Of a stretch of DNA of 64,000 nt, positions 1 through 10,796 are shown one piece after another. Position 1 is the stretch's first letter; every line of letters begins with the position of its first letter. This DNA is from Lepus europaeus (lineage: Eukaryota > Chordata > Mammalia > Lagomorpha > Leporidae), in contig NC_084842.1 of the NCBI RefSeq assembly GCF_033115175.1, forward strand, positions 27,239,549 to 27,303,548, read 5' to 3'. The notes beneath the pieces were generated by a model. That model did no database searches, was not told where the DNA came from, and was given only the letters and a program-made list of their open reading frames with translations. The position numbers and the translations under genes are program-made.

Positions 1-562
1 GAATACAGACTAGGGGACACTGTGTGCTCCCCACCCAGTGGTATTAAGGAAGGCGGGTGGCATTCTGGTCACAGAAACAAGTTATTTTATATCAACCAAT
101 CCTCTCATTTTAGGAAATTATAAGGTGTTCACAATAAATTGAAAATCTTAAGCATGAAGTCTACAGTGCAGAGGCATGCTTTCATGTTGTGAACATCACA
201 AGAACATCTTAACACCTGGACCCCCTGACCATGGTGTCTACCACCATGCGGCTGCCTTCTCAGTGCCTGGGTCTGCACTTCCAGGAGTGTCTAACCCTTG
301 TCTTCAACCCAAATACTCATGGAGTCCTCTTTACCTCTTTATCCAAGTCACTGATCAGATTCTTCCAAGAGGGAACAGTAGCTCCGGTTGGTGACTAGTC
401 CAACTTCACTGGTCTCTATCAGGAGAGACTGACTGACATCAGGATAGCAAGAGCTACTGAAATCAGTTTCTCCAATGTCATGAGATCCAGGTTTATTTAA
501 CATTCTTGGCATAAGACCTTCTTAAATATGGAGAAAGGGAGAATGAGGGAGAGAGTGAGTTA

Positions 563-1208
563 TGACATGTGGTTTGCCCATGCCAAAATTCACACTGAAA
601 TTTAATTGCCAGCGTAATGGTATTGAGACGCAGTATCGGTAATGGGGGCTCCACCCTCATGATGAAATAAATGTTGCTTTATGAGTGTGAGTTCTCACTC
701 TCATGGGACTGGATTAGCATGCCCTCCACCATGAGTGGAAGCAGCATGTGGCCCTCACCAGAGGCAGCCACCTGATCTGGAACTTCTCAACCTCAGAACC
801 ACGACCCAAAATAAACTTATTTTGTTTTTCTTGAATTTTTATTTATTTACTTCAGAGGCAAAAAGACATAGAAACAGAGGGAGATAGGGGAATTCCTATC
901 TAATGGCTCACTCCCTGGATGTCCACAAATGCCAGGGGTTGGCCAGGGCCAAAGCCAGGAGCCAGGAATCCAACCCAGGTCTCCCACGTTGGTGGCAGAG
1001 ACCCATCACTGCTGCCTTGCAAGGTCTACATCAGCCGGAAGATGGAGCTGGGAGCCAGGTCGGAGTATCAAACCCCAGGCACTGTAATGTGGGACACAGG
1101 AACCTTAACCAGTGTCTTAATGACTAGGCTAAATGCTCACTCCAACCTCTCTTCTTTCTAACGTTCTCAATCTTAGGTATTCTGTTATAGCAACAGAAAA
1201 CAGACTTA
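563..1208 (+). mobile_element. MaLR (THE1/MST-like) LTR split by a SINE
   Basis: The LTR starts TGACATGTGGTTTGCCC and runs through TGGGACTGGATTAGCATG to ACCCAAAATAAACTTATTTTG at about 828. It resumes after the SINE with TAGGTATTCTGTTATAGCAA and ends near CAGACTTA. This is the typical layout of a MaLR solo LTR, with its polyadenylation signal near 812. Confidence 0.65.
829..1147 (-). mobile_element. CSINE, old copy
   Basis: It reads T-rich start, ATTTATTTACTT, GGAGCCAGGAATCCAACCCAGG and TAACCAGTGTCTTAATGACTAGG. That is a diverged C-repeat in reverse, inserted in the MaLR LTR. Confidence 0.8.
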
Positions 1209-1651
1209 TAGATACAGATATCATTATAGAATATTACATGTTAATAGAGTATAGGTCCACAGCTTGTACGTTATCAATACCTCTATTAAATCTCCATTGA
1301 AATGAACTATAAACCAAATAAGTAGCTCCCTCAAATTAAGAATGGTCTGTAATTATATCAAGTCTACAGCTATCATACTAGTAAAATTTCTAAACTTCAA
1401 GTAAATGTGTTAAATCCCACCCCACACACTGAAAATTCTGTTTTCAGGGGATCAACTCATCACTATGTGAGAAATTTTAAGCAGTAAAAATCATTTAAAA
1501 TTGCATGAGGCAAATAATGTGTCTATAACAAACTTCCTGACTTTTTTATCCCAAAATATGTGATTTTTTTTTTTTTTCAGGAACAGGCTGCAGTACAAGA
1601 TACAGATAGATGCCTTTTCTAGATTTAAAATCCTTTTAAAAGAAGAACTTG
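1209..1651. other. Unannotated AT-rich intron sequence
   Basis: Nothing recognisable is present apart from a T16 run at 1564-1578. Confidence 0.6.
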
Positions 1652-1900
1652 GGGGCCAGCACTAAGGCATAGAAGGTTAAACCATAGCCGGTAGTGCTGG
1701 CATCCCATATAGGTGCCAGTTCAAGTCCCACCTGCTCCACTTCTGATCCAGCTCCCTGCTTATGAGCCTGGGAAAGCAGCAGAAGATGACCCAAATGCTT
1801 GGGCCCCTGCTATTCACATGGGAGATCTGGAAGAAGCTCCTTGTTCCTCACTCCTGGCTTCAGCCTGGCTGAAGTTGTGGCCATTTGGGGAGTCAACCAA
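1652..1900 (+). mobile_element. CSINE, 3'-truncated
   Basis: The head GGGGCCAGCACTAAGGCATAG runs to CCATTTGGGGAGTCAACCA. The CT stretch and AATAAA tail are missing. Confidence 0.85.
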
Positions 1901-2473
1901 CATTGCCAAGTTCTTCTTGTGAAATGTATAAATCTTTGCAAAATCTCAGTTATCCAGCAAGACCTAGAAGCTCACAAGTTCACCCTAAATGCTTTATTAC
2001 AATGAAACTGGAGCACCTCTGCTGAAAACGTCTTTGAGCGGCAGTGAGGTGATTCATAAAAATGTTTTTTATGACTCGCTAGAAGTTCATAAAACCTATT
2101 TAGAAGCAGCACTGTTCACTGGCTAAACACATCCTGAGATTTTCACATGAGAAATGAGCATCTCTAGGAGTGAAGCCCATGTCTTCAGCTTTTCTGGATT
2201 TCTACCAATCCCAGCTGAGTGTTCAGCACTTTTGGACACTCATGCCTTCTCCCTGCAGAATACCATCCTCGAGACCCCACCAGACCTGGCTTTAGTCAGC
2301 CCCTCCGGCTCTCTTGTCTTTTTCTCCAACGTGTCAAGCTAAATTCCATCTGCTCCTCCATCATCATCGGCCATCAAGGGTCAGTTTAAAGAAGATATTA
2401 TATAGTAGCCATCCAAAACACTAACTCTAGCAGCCTGGGTCCAATTAGTTGTCCTTGGTGAGATTCTTGTATC
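1901..2473. other. Unannotated intron sequence
   Basis: No gene, RNA or clear repeat was recognised. Confidence 0.5.
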
Positions 2474-2628
2474 CTTAGTCTGTCTTTGTTGCTACTGCAA
2501 AATACCTGAGACTGGGTAACTGATAAGTTCATTAGGGCTCATGGTTCTGGAGGCAGGAAGGTTCAAGAGCAATTTTGGCATCTGACGAGGATTTCATAAC
2601 ATGGCAGAAGGTCAAAGGGCAAGCAGAG
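2474..2628 (-). mobile_element. LTR fragment, MST/MLT-like
   Basis: The start TTAGTCTGTCTTTGTTGCTA, with CAAAATACCTGAGACTGGGT and ATGGCAGAAGGTCAAAGGGC, matches the reverse end of MaLR-type LTRs. Confidence 0.55.
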
Positions 2629-2906
2629 GGGTCCAAATCGTGGTGCAACAGGCTAAGCCACTGCCTACGAAGCTGGCTTCCCATGTAAGTACTGACTCAA
2701 GTCCCAGTTGCTTCACTTACAATCCAGTTCCTTCCTAATGCACCTAGGAAAGCAACGGAAGATAGTCCAAGTCCTTGGGCCCTGCTAACTTTCTGGGGGT
2801 CCTGATGGAGTTCCAGGCTCCTGGAACCAGCACATAGAAGATCTCTCTCCCTCCCTCTCCTGTATCTATATCTTCTTTCAAATAAATAAATCTTTTTTTA
2901 AAAAAA
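2629..2906 (+). mobile_element. CSINE
   Basis: C-repeat head, CTCTCTCCCTCCCTCTCC stretch and AAATAAATAAATCTTTTTTT tail. Confidence 0.9.
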
Positions 2907-3027
2907 TCACTTGAAAATAAAAAGGAATGGACAAGCAGATGAATGTGAAAGGCAGAAGAAAAGGGGCAGCTTGGCTTTAATAAGCCACTCTGAAGGTAAC
3001 CATTCTATTCTTGCTAGGGAGAGAACT

Positions 3028-3377
3028 GGGGCAGGTGCCATCTTACAAGGTTAAGCCCCCGCCTGCAACACCAGCATCCCATATGGGTGCCAGTTCAAGT
3101 CCAGGCTGGTCCACTTCCCAACCAGCTCCCTGCTAATGGCCTTGGAAAGCAGTGGAGGATGGCCCAGGTCCTTGGGCCCCTGCAACCATGTGGAAGACCC
3201 AGAAGAAGCTCCTGGCTCCTGGCTTCAACCTGGCCCAGCCCCAGCCATTGTGGCCATCTGGGGAGTGAACCAGCAGATAGAAGCTCGCGCGCTCTCTCTC
3301 TCTCTCTCTCTCACTCTCTTCCCCTCTCCTCTCTATATCTCTGCCTTTCAAATAAATAAATCTTTAAAAAAAAAAAA
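3028..3377 (+). mobile_element. CSINE, full length
   Basis: The body is complete from GGGGCAGGTGCCATC to AAATAAATAAATCTTTA(n), with a (CT)n tract near 3291-3312. It lies only 40 bases from the inverted copy at 3418. Confidence 0.95.
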
Positions 3378-3417
3378 GTCTGAGAACTAACACGGTCCCT
3401 CTAGAAAGACATTAATC

Positions 3418-3460
3418 TTTTTTTAAAAGATGTATTTATTTATTTGAGAAGCAGAGTTAC

Positions 3461-3493
<33 letters not shown>

Positions 3494-3753
3494 GAGGTCT
3501 TCCATCTGCTGGTTCACTCTCCAAATGGCTGCAATGGTTGGAGCTGAGCCAATTCGAAGCCAGGAGCCAGGAGCTTCTTCCAGGATGCCCACGTGGGTGC
3601 AGGGGCCCAAGCGCTTGGGCCATTTTCCACTGCTTTCCCAGGCCACCAGCAGGGAGCTGGATTGAAAGTGGAGCAGTCAAGACTTGAATCAGCGCCCACA
3701 TAGGATGCTGGTACCCTAGGTGGCTTGATCTACTAAGCCACAGCACCAGCTCT
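3418..3753 (-). mobile_element. CSINE, full length, inverted relative to the preceding copy
   Basis: TGTATTTATTTATTTGAGAA, a (GA)n tract and CCACAGCACCAGCTC give a complete reverse C-repeat. Confidence 0.95.
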
Positions 3754-3869
3754 GCATTGGTCCTTCTTAACAGCCAAGTCACCTCATAAAGTCTCAATTT
3801 CCACCACCACCACAATGGAAAGCAAATCTCAATTGAATTCAAAGTAGTAAAGTCATATTCAAACCATGC

Positions 3870-3975
3870 ATTTATTTATCTGTTCCTCGGTGTCCTCATT
3901 TGTAAAATGGGTAGAACAAAGATATCAAAATAGAACAGGTCCATTGAAAGATTTTTCAGGACAAACAAAGCACTT
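3870..3975 (+). mobile_element. MIR fragment
   Basis: The core motif CTCATTTGTAAAATGGGTAGA is preceded by a decayed CTTCCTCATC-like segment. Confidence 0.6.
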
Positions 3976-4904
3976 AAAAAGAGTGAGTGATGCATGAGTG
4001 TCGGCAGCTAGCTCATTTCTCCCCATCACTCTGTTCTAATTTCCTAAATTCTCACCTTTTAAATTTTTACAGAACTTAAAACACTGAAGTTCTTATTCCT
4101 TCATTGGATTCCTAACATGTCTTCTGCCCCCCAGAGCCCTCAAAGGGGCAGGGGACTGTCCCTCACTGTCCTTCACATCAGGAGAACGTAGGCAATGCCA
4201 GGTGCTCCAGCTGCTGAATGAATCAACACCCACAATTCAAAAACATCGGAATTTCATTTAAAATAATCACTGAGCAACTCAAGTTATCAGCCTAGGAGTA
4301 CTATTCAGTTTTAAGACAATTTAAGTAAGTTCTGTGGTATATCTGGTTTTACCTAGACAAATACGTCTGCAGTATACAATTTTTTAAAACAATTCTGTCT
4401 TGAACATTTTCTACTTGGAGAAACCACTTTAAGAAAGCAACTCTCTTCGAGAAAACCGGTAAAAAGTTTGGAATAGAAGAAAATCTTGAGGCTTGCATGT
4501 TCTAAACTATTTAGTGATGTAACATACAAGTTCTGGTGTAAAGTCTAAAAACAGCATGTTTGAGCCTAGCAAGTGAGAAAGCGTAAAACGTCACTGGAGA
4601 GCAGAGACACCACCCCACGCGCATGAGAGCTGGAGTTGGGGGAACCCATGGAAATGGACAGGTGGGGACAAGCCAAGAGCCCAGGAGGAAGGGGAAGGTG
4701 GCCCCATCAAGGGCCCAAGGAAGGTCCCTAAGACTCAACCAGGCTGCCGCTGTCTCCGCAGGATCAGAACCTGGAGGCTCAGAATCTGGGGCGGCTCAGG
4801 TGCTGTGAGGCAGCAAGCACCCTCCTGGAGCGCCCAACATTCTCCCCACAGCTGCTCTAACTTTTCACCGCTGTTCCGTTCCCAGTCCCCTCCCAGGCCC
4901 ATCC
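3976..4904. other. Mostly unannotated intron sequence
   Basis: A weak L2/MIR-like end (GGTGCTCCAGCTGCTGAATG) occurs at about 4140-4230. Otherwise nothing is recognisable. Short open frames here lack coding features. Confidence 0.5.
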
Positions 4905-5110
4905 CTCACCCTCACTGGCCCTGGAAATCTGAAAACACAGATCGGATTATGTTACTCCCCTCTCTGCTTAAAAAGTCCCCAATGGTTCCCAAAGCTTCAG
5001 GCTGGCCCCTGGCCTCTCTTTGCATTATCTTATCACATCACTCTCTCCCACACACTGCAGGCAGTCTCCAAACAGGGCAAGACTGTGCACTTGCTCCCTG
5101 CTCTGCACCC
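4905..5110 (+). mobile_element. L2 LINE 3' fragment
   Basis: The phrase order is typical of L2: CAGATCGGATTATGTTACTC, AAAAAGTCCCCAATGGTTCC, CTTCAGGCTGGCCCCTGGCC. Confidence 0.6.
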
Positions 5111-5277
5111 ATTCCTCCCCGCTCCCCACCCCCACCTGCACAAGGCCTCCCTCCAGCATCTCCCCTCCCCAAGCCTCTGTTACCAGCTCACAAGCCAGAA
5201 AGAAGTAACTGTTGCTTGTTCAAAAAAAGAAAATAGTCTTCAAAGCACTTAGCACATTCTCCCTTTCTTTTGCCAGA

Positions 5278-5303
5278 ACCACCACCACCACCACCACCAC
5301 CCC
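5278..5303. repeat. (ACC)n microsatellite
   Basis: There are eight or more ACC units in a row. Confidence 0.9.
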
Positions 5304-5680
5304 AACACCACAAAACACCCCTGCCTCGTCCATCTTCCTCCGCCAGGAAGCGACCCCGGGGCCAGGCGCTCTTAAGTACTTGATAACCATGCATGGGACT
5401 GAGTTTAATGTGATCCACTCAAAACACACAGCACAATCTTGAAACAGTTTCCTGCACACACCAATGGACCGTCTGGGAGGGCCCTTGATATCAAGTCTGT
5501 ATGTCCAGAATCGAGTATTTCTCAGAACAAACTAGAATAGTTTCGTTGGTTATTTCTACATGGTGGATTTGAATATTCCAAAATCAAAGGACTCTTTTGC
5601 ACTGTTTCATTTCCTGCAATGGTACTCATTCCCCTATTGTCAAACCCTCACCTGAAATTATACAGTTGGTTAGAACTATT

Positions 5681-5845
5681 CGAGAGCACTTCAAAATGTT
5701 CATGGACAAGTTGAATTAAGAGAAGTTTATTTTGACACCAAAAAAAAAAAAAAAAAAAAAGAAAGAAATCCACGCATATGAAAGATCTCCAAAAAGTTTA
5801 TGGAGAATCACTAGTATGAAAATGATGCACTTCCATCAAGGTTCT
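5681..5845 (+). mobile_element. Mariner-like MITE copy, interrupted by poly-A
   Basis: CACTTCAAAATGTTCATGG, a GAATTAAGAGAAGTTTATTTTG core, then A21. It shares its core with the copies near 45190, 48800 and 49430. Confidence 0.5.
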
Positions 5846-6410
5846 CGAGTGTGCTTGTATACTTCTGGAATTTTCAGGAACCAAAATGCTTGTGACTCCC
5901 ACATGATGTGTCAAGTTCCAAAATGGAATATTAACACTTGACAAATCGTGCTGTGAGAGTGTAGGTTTGCCTCAATCGGAGAGCACCACAGGGTGCCTGG
6001 AGACCTCGCCCCAGCTCCTCTTGGGCCAGCCTCCCCTCTGTCTGGCTGGGCAACAGCACACATCCAGGAGAACGGAAGTCGAGAGATGAGCAAAGCCAGT
6101 CCTCCTCGTTCTTCGCTGGGAGACTCTCACGGGACAATTTTATTACCACTCTCTACGGGGATCTAAGAGACTACCTGGAAAACAACCAGATTTTCTGAGT
6201 AATCATTACCCATCACAAGCATAATAAAACCAGCACTGGCCTTTGTCTGCCAGTTATTTCAGAGGCCTGTTGGTGATGGATGCGTTTAATTCAAGCCCAA
6301 CAAGTGCGAATATAACGCCTTCTGTGTGCTCATCTACCTGTCTGGTTCCACGGCTGTTTCACGCCCATGAAAAATTAGCTAAAACCACGAAACACGAATG
6401 TAGTAGAGAG
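5846..6410. other. Unannotated intron sequence
   Basis: Nothing recognisable. Confidence 0.5.
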
Positions 6411-6635
6411 GTGGGTGTTTGGTGTAGTAACTGAGACACTGCATGTCACCCTGGAGTGCCTGGGTTTCATATGCATCTCTGGTTCCTGATTCTTCTTGCT
6501 AATGTGAATTGCAGGAGGCAACAGGTGATGGTTCAGGTAACTGGGCTCCTGCCACCCATAAGAGACCTGGATTGAGGGCCTGGTTCCTGGTCTCAGCCAG
6601 GCCATTGCACACATGTAAGGGATGAAATAAATATA
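6411..6635 (+). mobile_element. CSINE-related old copy
   Basis: Diverged head GTGTAGTAACTGAGACACTG, the middle GGGCTCCTGCCACCCATAAG, and a short tail ATGAAATAAATATATTAAG. Confidence 0.65.
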
Positions 6636-6825
6636 TTAAGAACCTAATAATATCAATTCAAAGGGATGCTATAAGAAATTTACTACTGGTAATAAAGCAT
6701 CAAAGACAATGATTGATTCCTGTTTTCGTATAGAAACTGGACAGATTCAAGGATTTTCCTATAATGTCACTCCCTCTTTTCAGAGTAGAGTTCCCCTGGG
6801 GATCGCCTTGTGAGTTTTTGTGGTG

Positions 6826-6850
6826 GGTTTTTTTTTTTTTTTTTTTTTTT
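6826..6850. repeat. Poly-T run
   Basis: A run of about 22 T follows GTGGTGGG. The sequence after it (to about 7290) is unannotated. Confidence 0.85.
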
Positions 6851-7403
6851 GAGCATTTGCACTTGTCATCACAAGTACCGAGGCTCAGAATAAAAGGCTG
6901 CGAGCCAGTCATCAATGGCTGCCTGACTTCGGATCAAAGCCCAGTAAAAGACCTGGCAACAAAACGAGGAGGAAGGCTGCAGCAGACACAGGTTCCGACA
7001 GAGGAATGTCGCAGTGGATGAGATCTTTCAAACAGTCCTACACTGGACCATCACTGCTGACGCACAGTGGGAATTCCAGTAGGGAATGGGAACCCCATGG
7101 CAACCGAGGAGAAATATGCCACCGGGAGCCCAGCAAGTGCCACCCCTGCTCCTTTACCTGATGCCTCAGCCTTAAGAAGTCGCTTTGCTTCCCGTGATGG
7201 TGCTGAGCTGAGGCCCGCAGCAGCAGTACCAGGTCCCCGCAGCAGCCAGTCGGCTTGAGACAGCTCAGGCCACCTCCCACGTCAGGACAACAATCAACGG
7301 CACGATTTGGAAGTTTTGAAAATTGCCAAAATACTCCTTATTGCTTGATATGATGGATCATCTCCTCTTATGAGTTTATAAATTCTGCTAAAATGAAGAA
7401 TAC

Positions 7404-7733
7404 AGGCCAGTGTTGTGACATAGTGGGTAAAGCTGCTGCCTGTGTCGCCAGCATCCCATATGGATGCCAATTCATGTTCTGGCTGCTCCACTTCCAATCC
7501 AGCTCCCTGCTAATGTGCCTGGAAAAGCAGCAGAGGATGGCCCAAGTGCTTAGGCCCCATGTGAGAGACTTGGCAGAAGCTCCTGGCTCCTGGCTTCAGC
7601 CTGGCCCAGTGCTAGCTGTTACAGCCATCTGGGGAGTAAATCAGTGGATGGATCTCATTCTCTCTGGCTCCTCTCTCTGTAACTCTTTCAAATAAATAAA
7701 AATAAATCTTTAAAAAAAAAGAAAAAGAAAAAA
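7404..7733 (+). mobile_element. CSINE, full length
   Basis: The head AGGCCAGTGTTGTGACATAG runs to AAATAAATAAAAATAAATCT and poly-A. Confidence 0.9.
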
Positions 7734-7774
7734 CCTGAACACGCTGAAATATTTAGAAATGAAATTATGTTCCA

Positions 7775-8082
7775 GGACCGGCATTTGGTCTTGCAGTTAA
7801 GATACCCATAGTAGGGCCTGGGTACAAGTCCTGGCTGTGCTCTGGATTCCAGATTCTTGCTAATGCACACCCTGGGAGACAGCAGATAACGGCTCAAGTA
7901 CTTGGGTCCCTGTCACCCATGTGGGAGACCTGGATTGAGTTATGGGTTCCTGGCTTCAAGCCAACACAACCCCAACTGTTGAAAGATTTTGAGGAGTGAA
8001 CCAGCAAGTGAGAGATTCATGCATTCTCGCAGTCTCCCCCTCTCTCCCTCTCAAGTAAACTAATATTTTAGAAAAAGAAAAA
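7775..8082 (+). mobile_element. CSINE, old copy with visible TSD
   Basis: The body is diverged. Flanks AAATTATGTTCCA and AAATTATATTCCA form a 13-base TSD with one mismatch. Confidence 0.85.
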
Positions 8083-9159
8083 AATTATATTCCAACTATA
8101 CCTGAGATTTCAAAATGGTGGCGGAGGGAATGGATGGGAGTACTAATGAAATAAGAATGACCATGTGGCTGATAAATTCTGAAGTTGGATAATGGCACAC
8201 GGGGCTTCAAAATATTTTAATATGATACCACTTTTGTATATGTTTGAAATTTTCCAAACTAAAGTAAAAAATAAGCATGAAATCAGGTTTCCAAAGAGAG
8301 CTATTAAAATTCTGAAGCACAATCTATACAATGCCTAAACATGACTACACGTATTCCTACTTCCTAATGTTACAGTACAAAAGCAGATCAAGTCTCCAGA
8401 GGCAATAATCTTGGTCCCTTTAGGACGGCAGCGTAATTACAGGGACTCAATGGAGGCTTCTGCTAAAGTTAGAAAAAGAGGAAATTAAAGCACCTTTTGA
8501 AATGCGGCACAGGTTTTTACAAAACCCACAACAGACAAGGTTATTACTAGCTGTTTGCGCAATTCAAGGGAAGCTTTGCAAAAAAGAAAAAAAATCCCTG
8601 CTATGCAAAAACAGACAAAACACAACTGAATAAAACTGCTATAACTTGGCCACATGCATAGAAGCACCTCGGCAGGTAACAGCGGATCCTTTGGAGACAT
8701 GCAGCCTCGGAGGGCAGCCAAGCAGGCGGCTTTACAGTCGCTCGGAGCCTGAACTTTTGACCTCCTCACAAAATGTCAGCAATGAATTTCCAAGCAGGGG
8801 ACCAGAAAGAGCGCCTTCTTCCTTAAAATCGTCCCATGAACTACCACTCTGCCCTGTACCCGCTTTCAGTCACCAGGCCCGAAGCACAAACTCTATAAAG
8901 TACATCATAAAAGCGATGCAAACCGGACTAAGACAAACGTTTAAGCAGTGCAATCAAAAAAACAGCGAAGCGAGGCAACAGGGGACCTGCGGCGGCGAGA
9001 ATCACCTCTGGGCTCCTCCCCCACCCCGTTTCTGGACATATTTTCCCTTTTTGTCAACAGAACAGATCACACTTTTCCCTCTGTCCTCTCTCTGGGTTCC
9101 TTCCTTCCTTCAAACAAGACGCACCGAGGCAAGGCGCAGCAGCTTTGTCTCCTACAGCA
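8083..9159. other. Unannotated intron sequence flanking the CpG island
   Basis: An old LINE tail-like segment may lie at about 8100-8275. The remainder is unique as far as can be seen, including the 0.9 kb next to the island. Confidence 0.5.
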
Positions 9160-9641
9160 ACGCGGGCGCCCAGGACGCGCGCCGGGGTCGCCAGCCGGGG
9201 CACGGGGAGCCCCGGCGCACCTGAGCCGCCCGCGGCCGAGTCTCGCCTCGGGGGTCAGGTGGCCACGCGGTGCCACGGACCCCGCCCTCTCCACCTCCCT
9301 CCGCCTCGCGCGCCCCGCTCACCGCGCCCGAGCTGGAGACTTACGGACCCGCACAGCTGCGCGCCCGCCGCCGAGCCTCCCGCGCCGCCTACCTGGCCAG
9401 CCCCAGGCACCGCCCCGCCGGGGCGCGCCGCCGGGGAGGTTCCCGCGGGCCAGCCGGGAGGCGTGTGGGCAGAGGTCCCGATCCCGCGCCGAGGTGCCAG
9501 GAAGTTGCCGAACCCGCGCTCCCGGAGCGCCGCCGGCCCCTCCCCCGGCCCGGGCACCCAGGGGCGCGGGGCCTGCGCGCCGGCTCGCGGGCAGCCGGCA
9601 CCTGGGCGAGGTCCGGCGGCTGGACGGGGCGGACGGCGGGC

Positions 9642-9650
9642 GCACTCACC
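9642..9650 (-). other. STOX2 exon 1 splice donor
   Basis: On the minus strand the coding frame reads Cys-Leu-G and is followed at once by GTGAGTGCG, a near-perfect 5' splice site. Without splicing the frame runs on through low-complexity GC-rich sequence to about 9255. The homology to STOX1 stops exactly here. Confidence 0.85.
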
Positions 9651-10001
9651 CAGGCAGCGGATGTGGAAGCCCGCGGGCGGCCTCAGCGCCCGGCGCGTCC
9701 AGCCCTCGCGCAGCACCTCCAGGTGTTCCTCCTTGCCCTGGATCAGCAGGACCTGCTCGTCGATCCAGCCCAGGAAGAAGGTCTCGGCCACGGCGGCCGT
9801 GACCTTCTTGTTCCAGAAGTGTTGCATGTTCTCGGCTTTGAAGTCGGCGAAGATCTCGTAGCCGATGTGGTGTCGGGCGAGCTGCCGGGGCTGCGCCGGG
9901 GGCGCGGGCTGAGCTGCTCCGGGTCTCTCCCGCGCCGGCCCCTCAGCCGGGCCCAGGACGATGGCCAGAGAGTGCGGCGCGATCTGCAGAAACTTCTCCA
10001 T
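9650..10001 (-). CDS. STOX2: STOX2 first coding exon (long N-terminal isoform), partial gene
   Basis: Seen: on the minus strand an ATG at 10001 has a strong Kozak context (A at -3, G at +4) and opens a frame starting MEKFLQIAPHSLAIVL. The exon encodes 117 full codons plus one base and meets a canonical donor, G|GTGAGT, at 9650/9649. Residues about 20-42 are Ala/Pro/Arg-rich. Residues about 46-117 form a compact block with FWNKKVTAAVAETFFLGWID and RRALRPPAGFHIRCL. Known: this block aligns with the N-terminus of the paralogue STOX1 (LAPGSLALVL, RRALRPPRGFRI), and there it directly precedes the storkhead winged-helix domain. That domain starts Gly-Asp-Val, and the phase-1 junction here (final Gly half-coded) fits it. 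Storkhead proteins are winged-helix DNA-binding regulators studied in trophoblast and decidua. Inferred: the winged helix and the long C-terminal part lie in exons beyond position 1. STOX2 is preferred over STOX1 because exon 1 is not GC-degenerate like STOX1 and matches less than identically. Confidence 0.85.
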
Positions 10002-10560
10002 CTTCCGAGGCGGCCGCTCCGGGGATGAGCCGCCGGAACGTGGCTGAACCCCACGAGGGGAGCGTCAGGGCCCCCTCTCCTCGTCGGAGCCGGGCTGACC
10101 GTGTCTCGGCCAGCCCCCGTGCGCCCCCAGCAGCCCCGTGCAGCCCCGGGACGCAGCGCAGGGAACCGGGACTCTGCGGAGTCCGCGAGCTCCGGAGCGC
10201 GTTACCTGCAGCTCGGGGCCACCCTCCGGGCGCCGCTCATTTTCCAGCGGCGGCACCCTCGCCGCCCGGCTGCCCCGGCGCGGGGCGGAGACGCGGTAGG
10301 AGGCGGCCGAGGGGCGGGCAGTTCGGAGGGAGCCCGGGGAATCCCCTTAGCTGCTCTCGGCCCCAGGAATTCCGAAGGGTCCGGTGCTGGGCGGGAGCCG
10401 AGGTGGCGTGGAGAGTCTGGGGGTGTGCGTTCAGGTGGCTGGGCTCGGGGAGGCCTGGAGGCGAGCGGGGCCGGGGACCGACCGATTCCGGAGCTGCGAC
10501 CTCGCTCCTCCCCACGGTCCACCCCGCCCCCACCTCCCGCCGAAGCAAGTGGATTCGCCG
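10002..10560 (-). promoter_or_regulatory. Probable STOX2 promoter / 5' UTR region
   Basis: This is the part of the CpG island upstream of the STOX2 ATG. Candidate Sp/KLF GC boxes are visible: GGGGCGGAG at 10283-10290, GGGGCGGGC at 10311-10319 and CCCCGCCCCC at 10522-10531. There is no convincing TATA box in minus orientation, as expected for a CpG-island promoter. The transcription start cannot be placed from sequence alone. Confidence 0.55.
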
Positions 10561-10605
10561 CCTGGTGAATGCACACTTGGAAGTGGCTTTTTAAAACACA
10601 TGGTC

Positions 10606-10634
10606 TGACACACACACACACACACACACACACG
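10606..10634. repeat. (AC)n microsatellite
   Basis: An almost perfect ACAC run lies at the outer edge of the CpG island, about 0.6 kb upstream of the STOX2 ATG. Confidence 0.95.
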
Positions 10635-10756
10635 CCATCCTCCAGCGTTGTCATCGGCCTTACCTAAAGGAAATCCAATGATTCCCAGAGTTACCCACAC
10701 TACCCACAGTTAATGAAGACATTAAACGAACTTCGTGAAGTTTGTGTGGAATTCTG

Positions 10757-10796
10757 TTTTCCTTTTTTTTCTTTCTTTCTTTCTTTTATTTTCTTT

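Larger units (their letters stand above)
1..9649 (-). other. STOX2: STOX2 intron 1, proximal part
   Basis: This is the sequence downstream of the exon 1 donor on the minus strand. No second exon with storkhead winged-helix coding potential was seen, so the intron continues past the left edge. It holds SINEs, a MaLR LTR, an L2 fragment, one mariner-like fragment and unannotated unique sequence. The assignment depends on the STOX2 exon call. Confidence 0.7.
9160..10560. promoter_or_regulatory. CpG island spanning STOX2 exon 1
   Basis: Dense CG dinucleotides and very high G+C contrast sharply with the AT-rich flanks. The island covers the first coding exon, the start of intron 1 and about 550 bases upstream of the ATG. 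It explains the many long open frames on both strands here, since stop codons are rare in GC-rich DNA. Islands like this normally mark an unmethylated promoter. Confidence 0.9.

Noticed and set aside
3423..3842. 139-residue minus-strand frame
   Set aside because: CSINE shadow with Ser/Leu repeats from the (CT)n tract.
5220..5459. Minus-strand frame with Val/Gly run
   Set aside because: The homopolymeric residues come from the (ACC)n microsatellite.
8646..9224. 192-residue frame left of the CpG island
   Set aside because: No recognisable domain, no matching splice context, and on the strand opposite STOX2.
9255..9649. Continuation of the STOX2 frame beyond the donor
   Set aside because: The STOX1-like homology ends exactly at G|GTGAGT. 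The rest is low-complexity and is intron.
8948..9802. Long plus-strand open frame (284 residues) in the CpG island
   Set aside because: Composition is Pro/Arg/Ala-rich and follows from scarce stop codons in GC-rich DNA. The minus strand holds a homologous exon with a proper donor. Similar frames at 9145-9861, 9270-10028 and 10025-10594 were rejected for the same reason.
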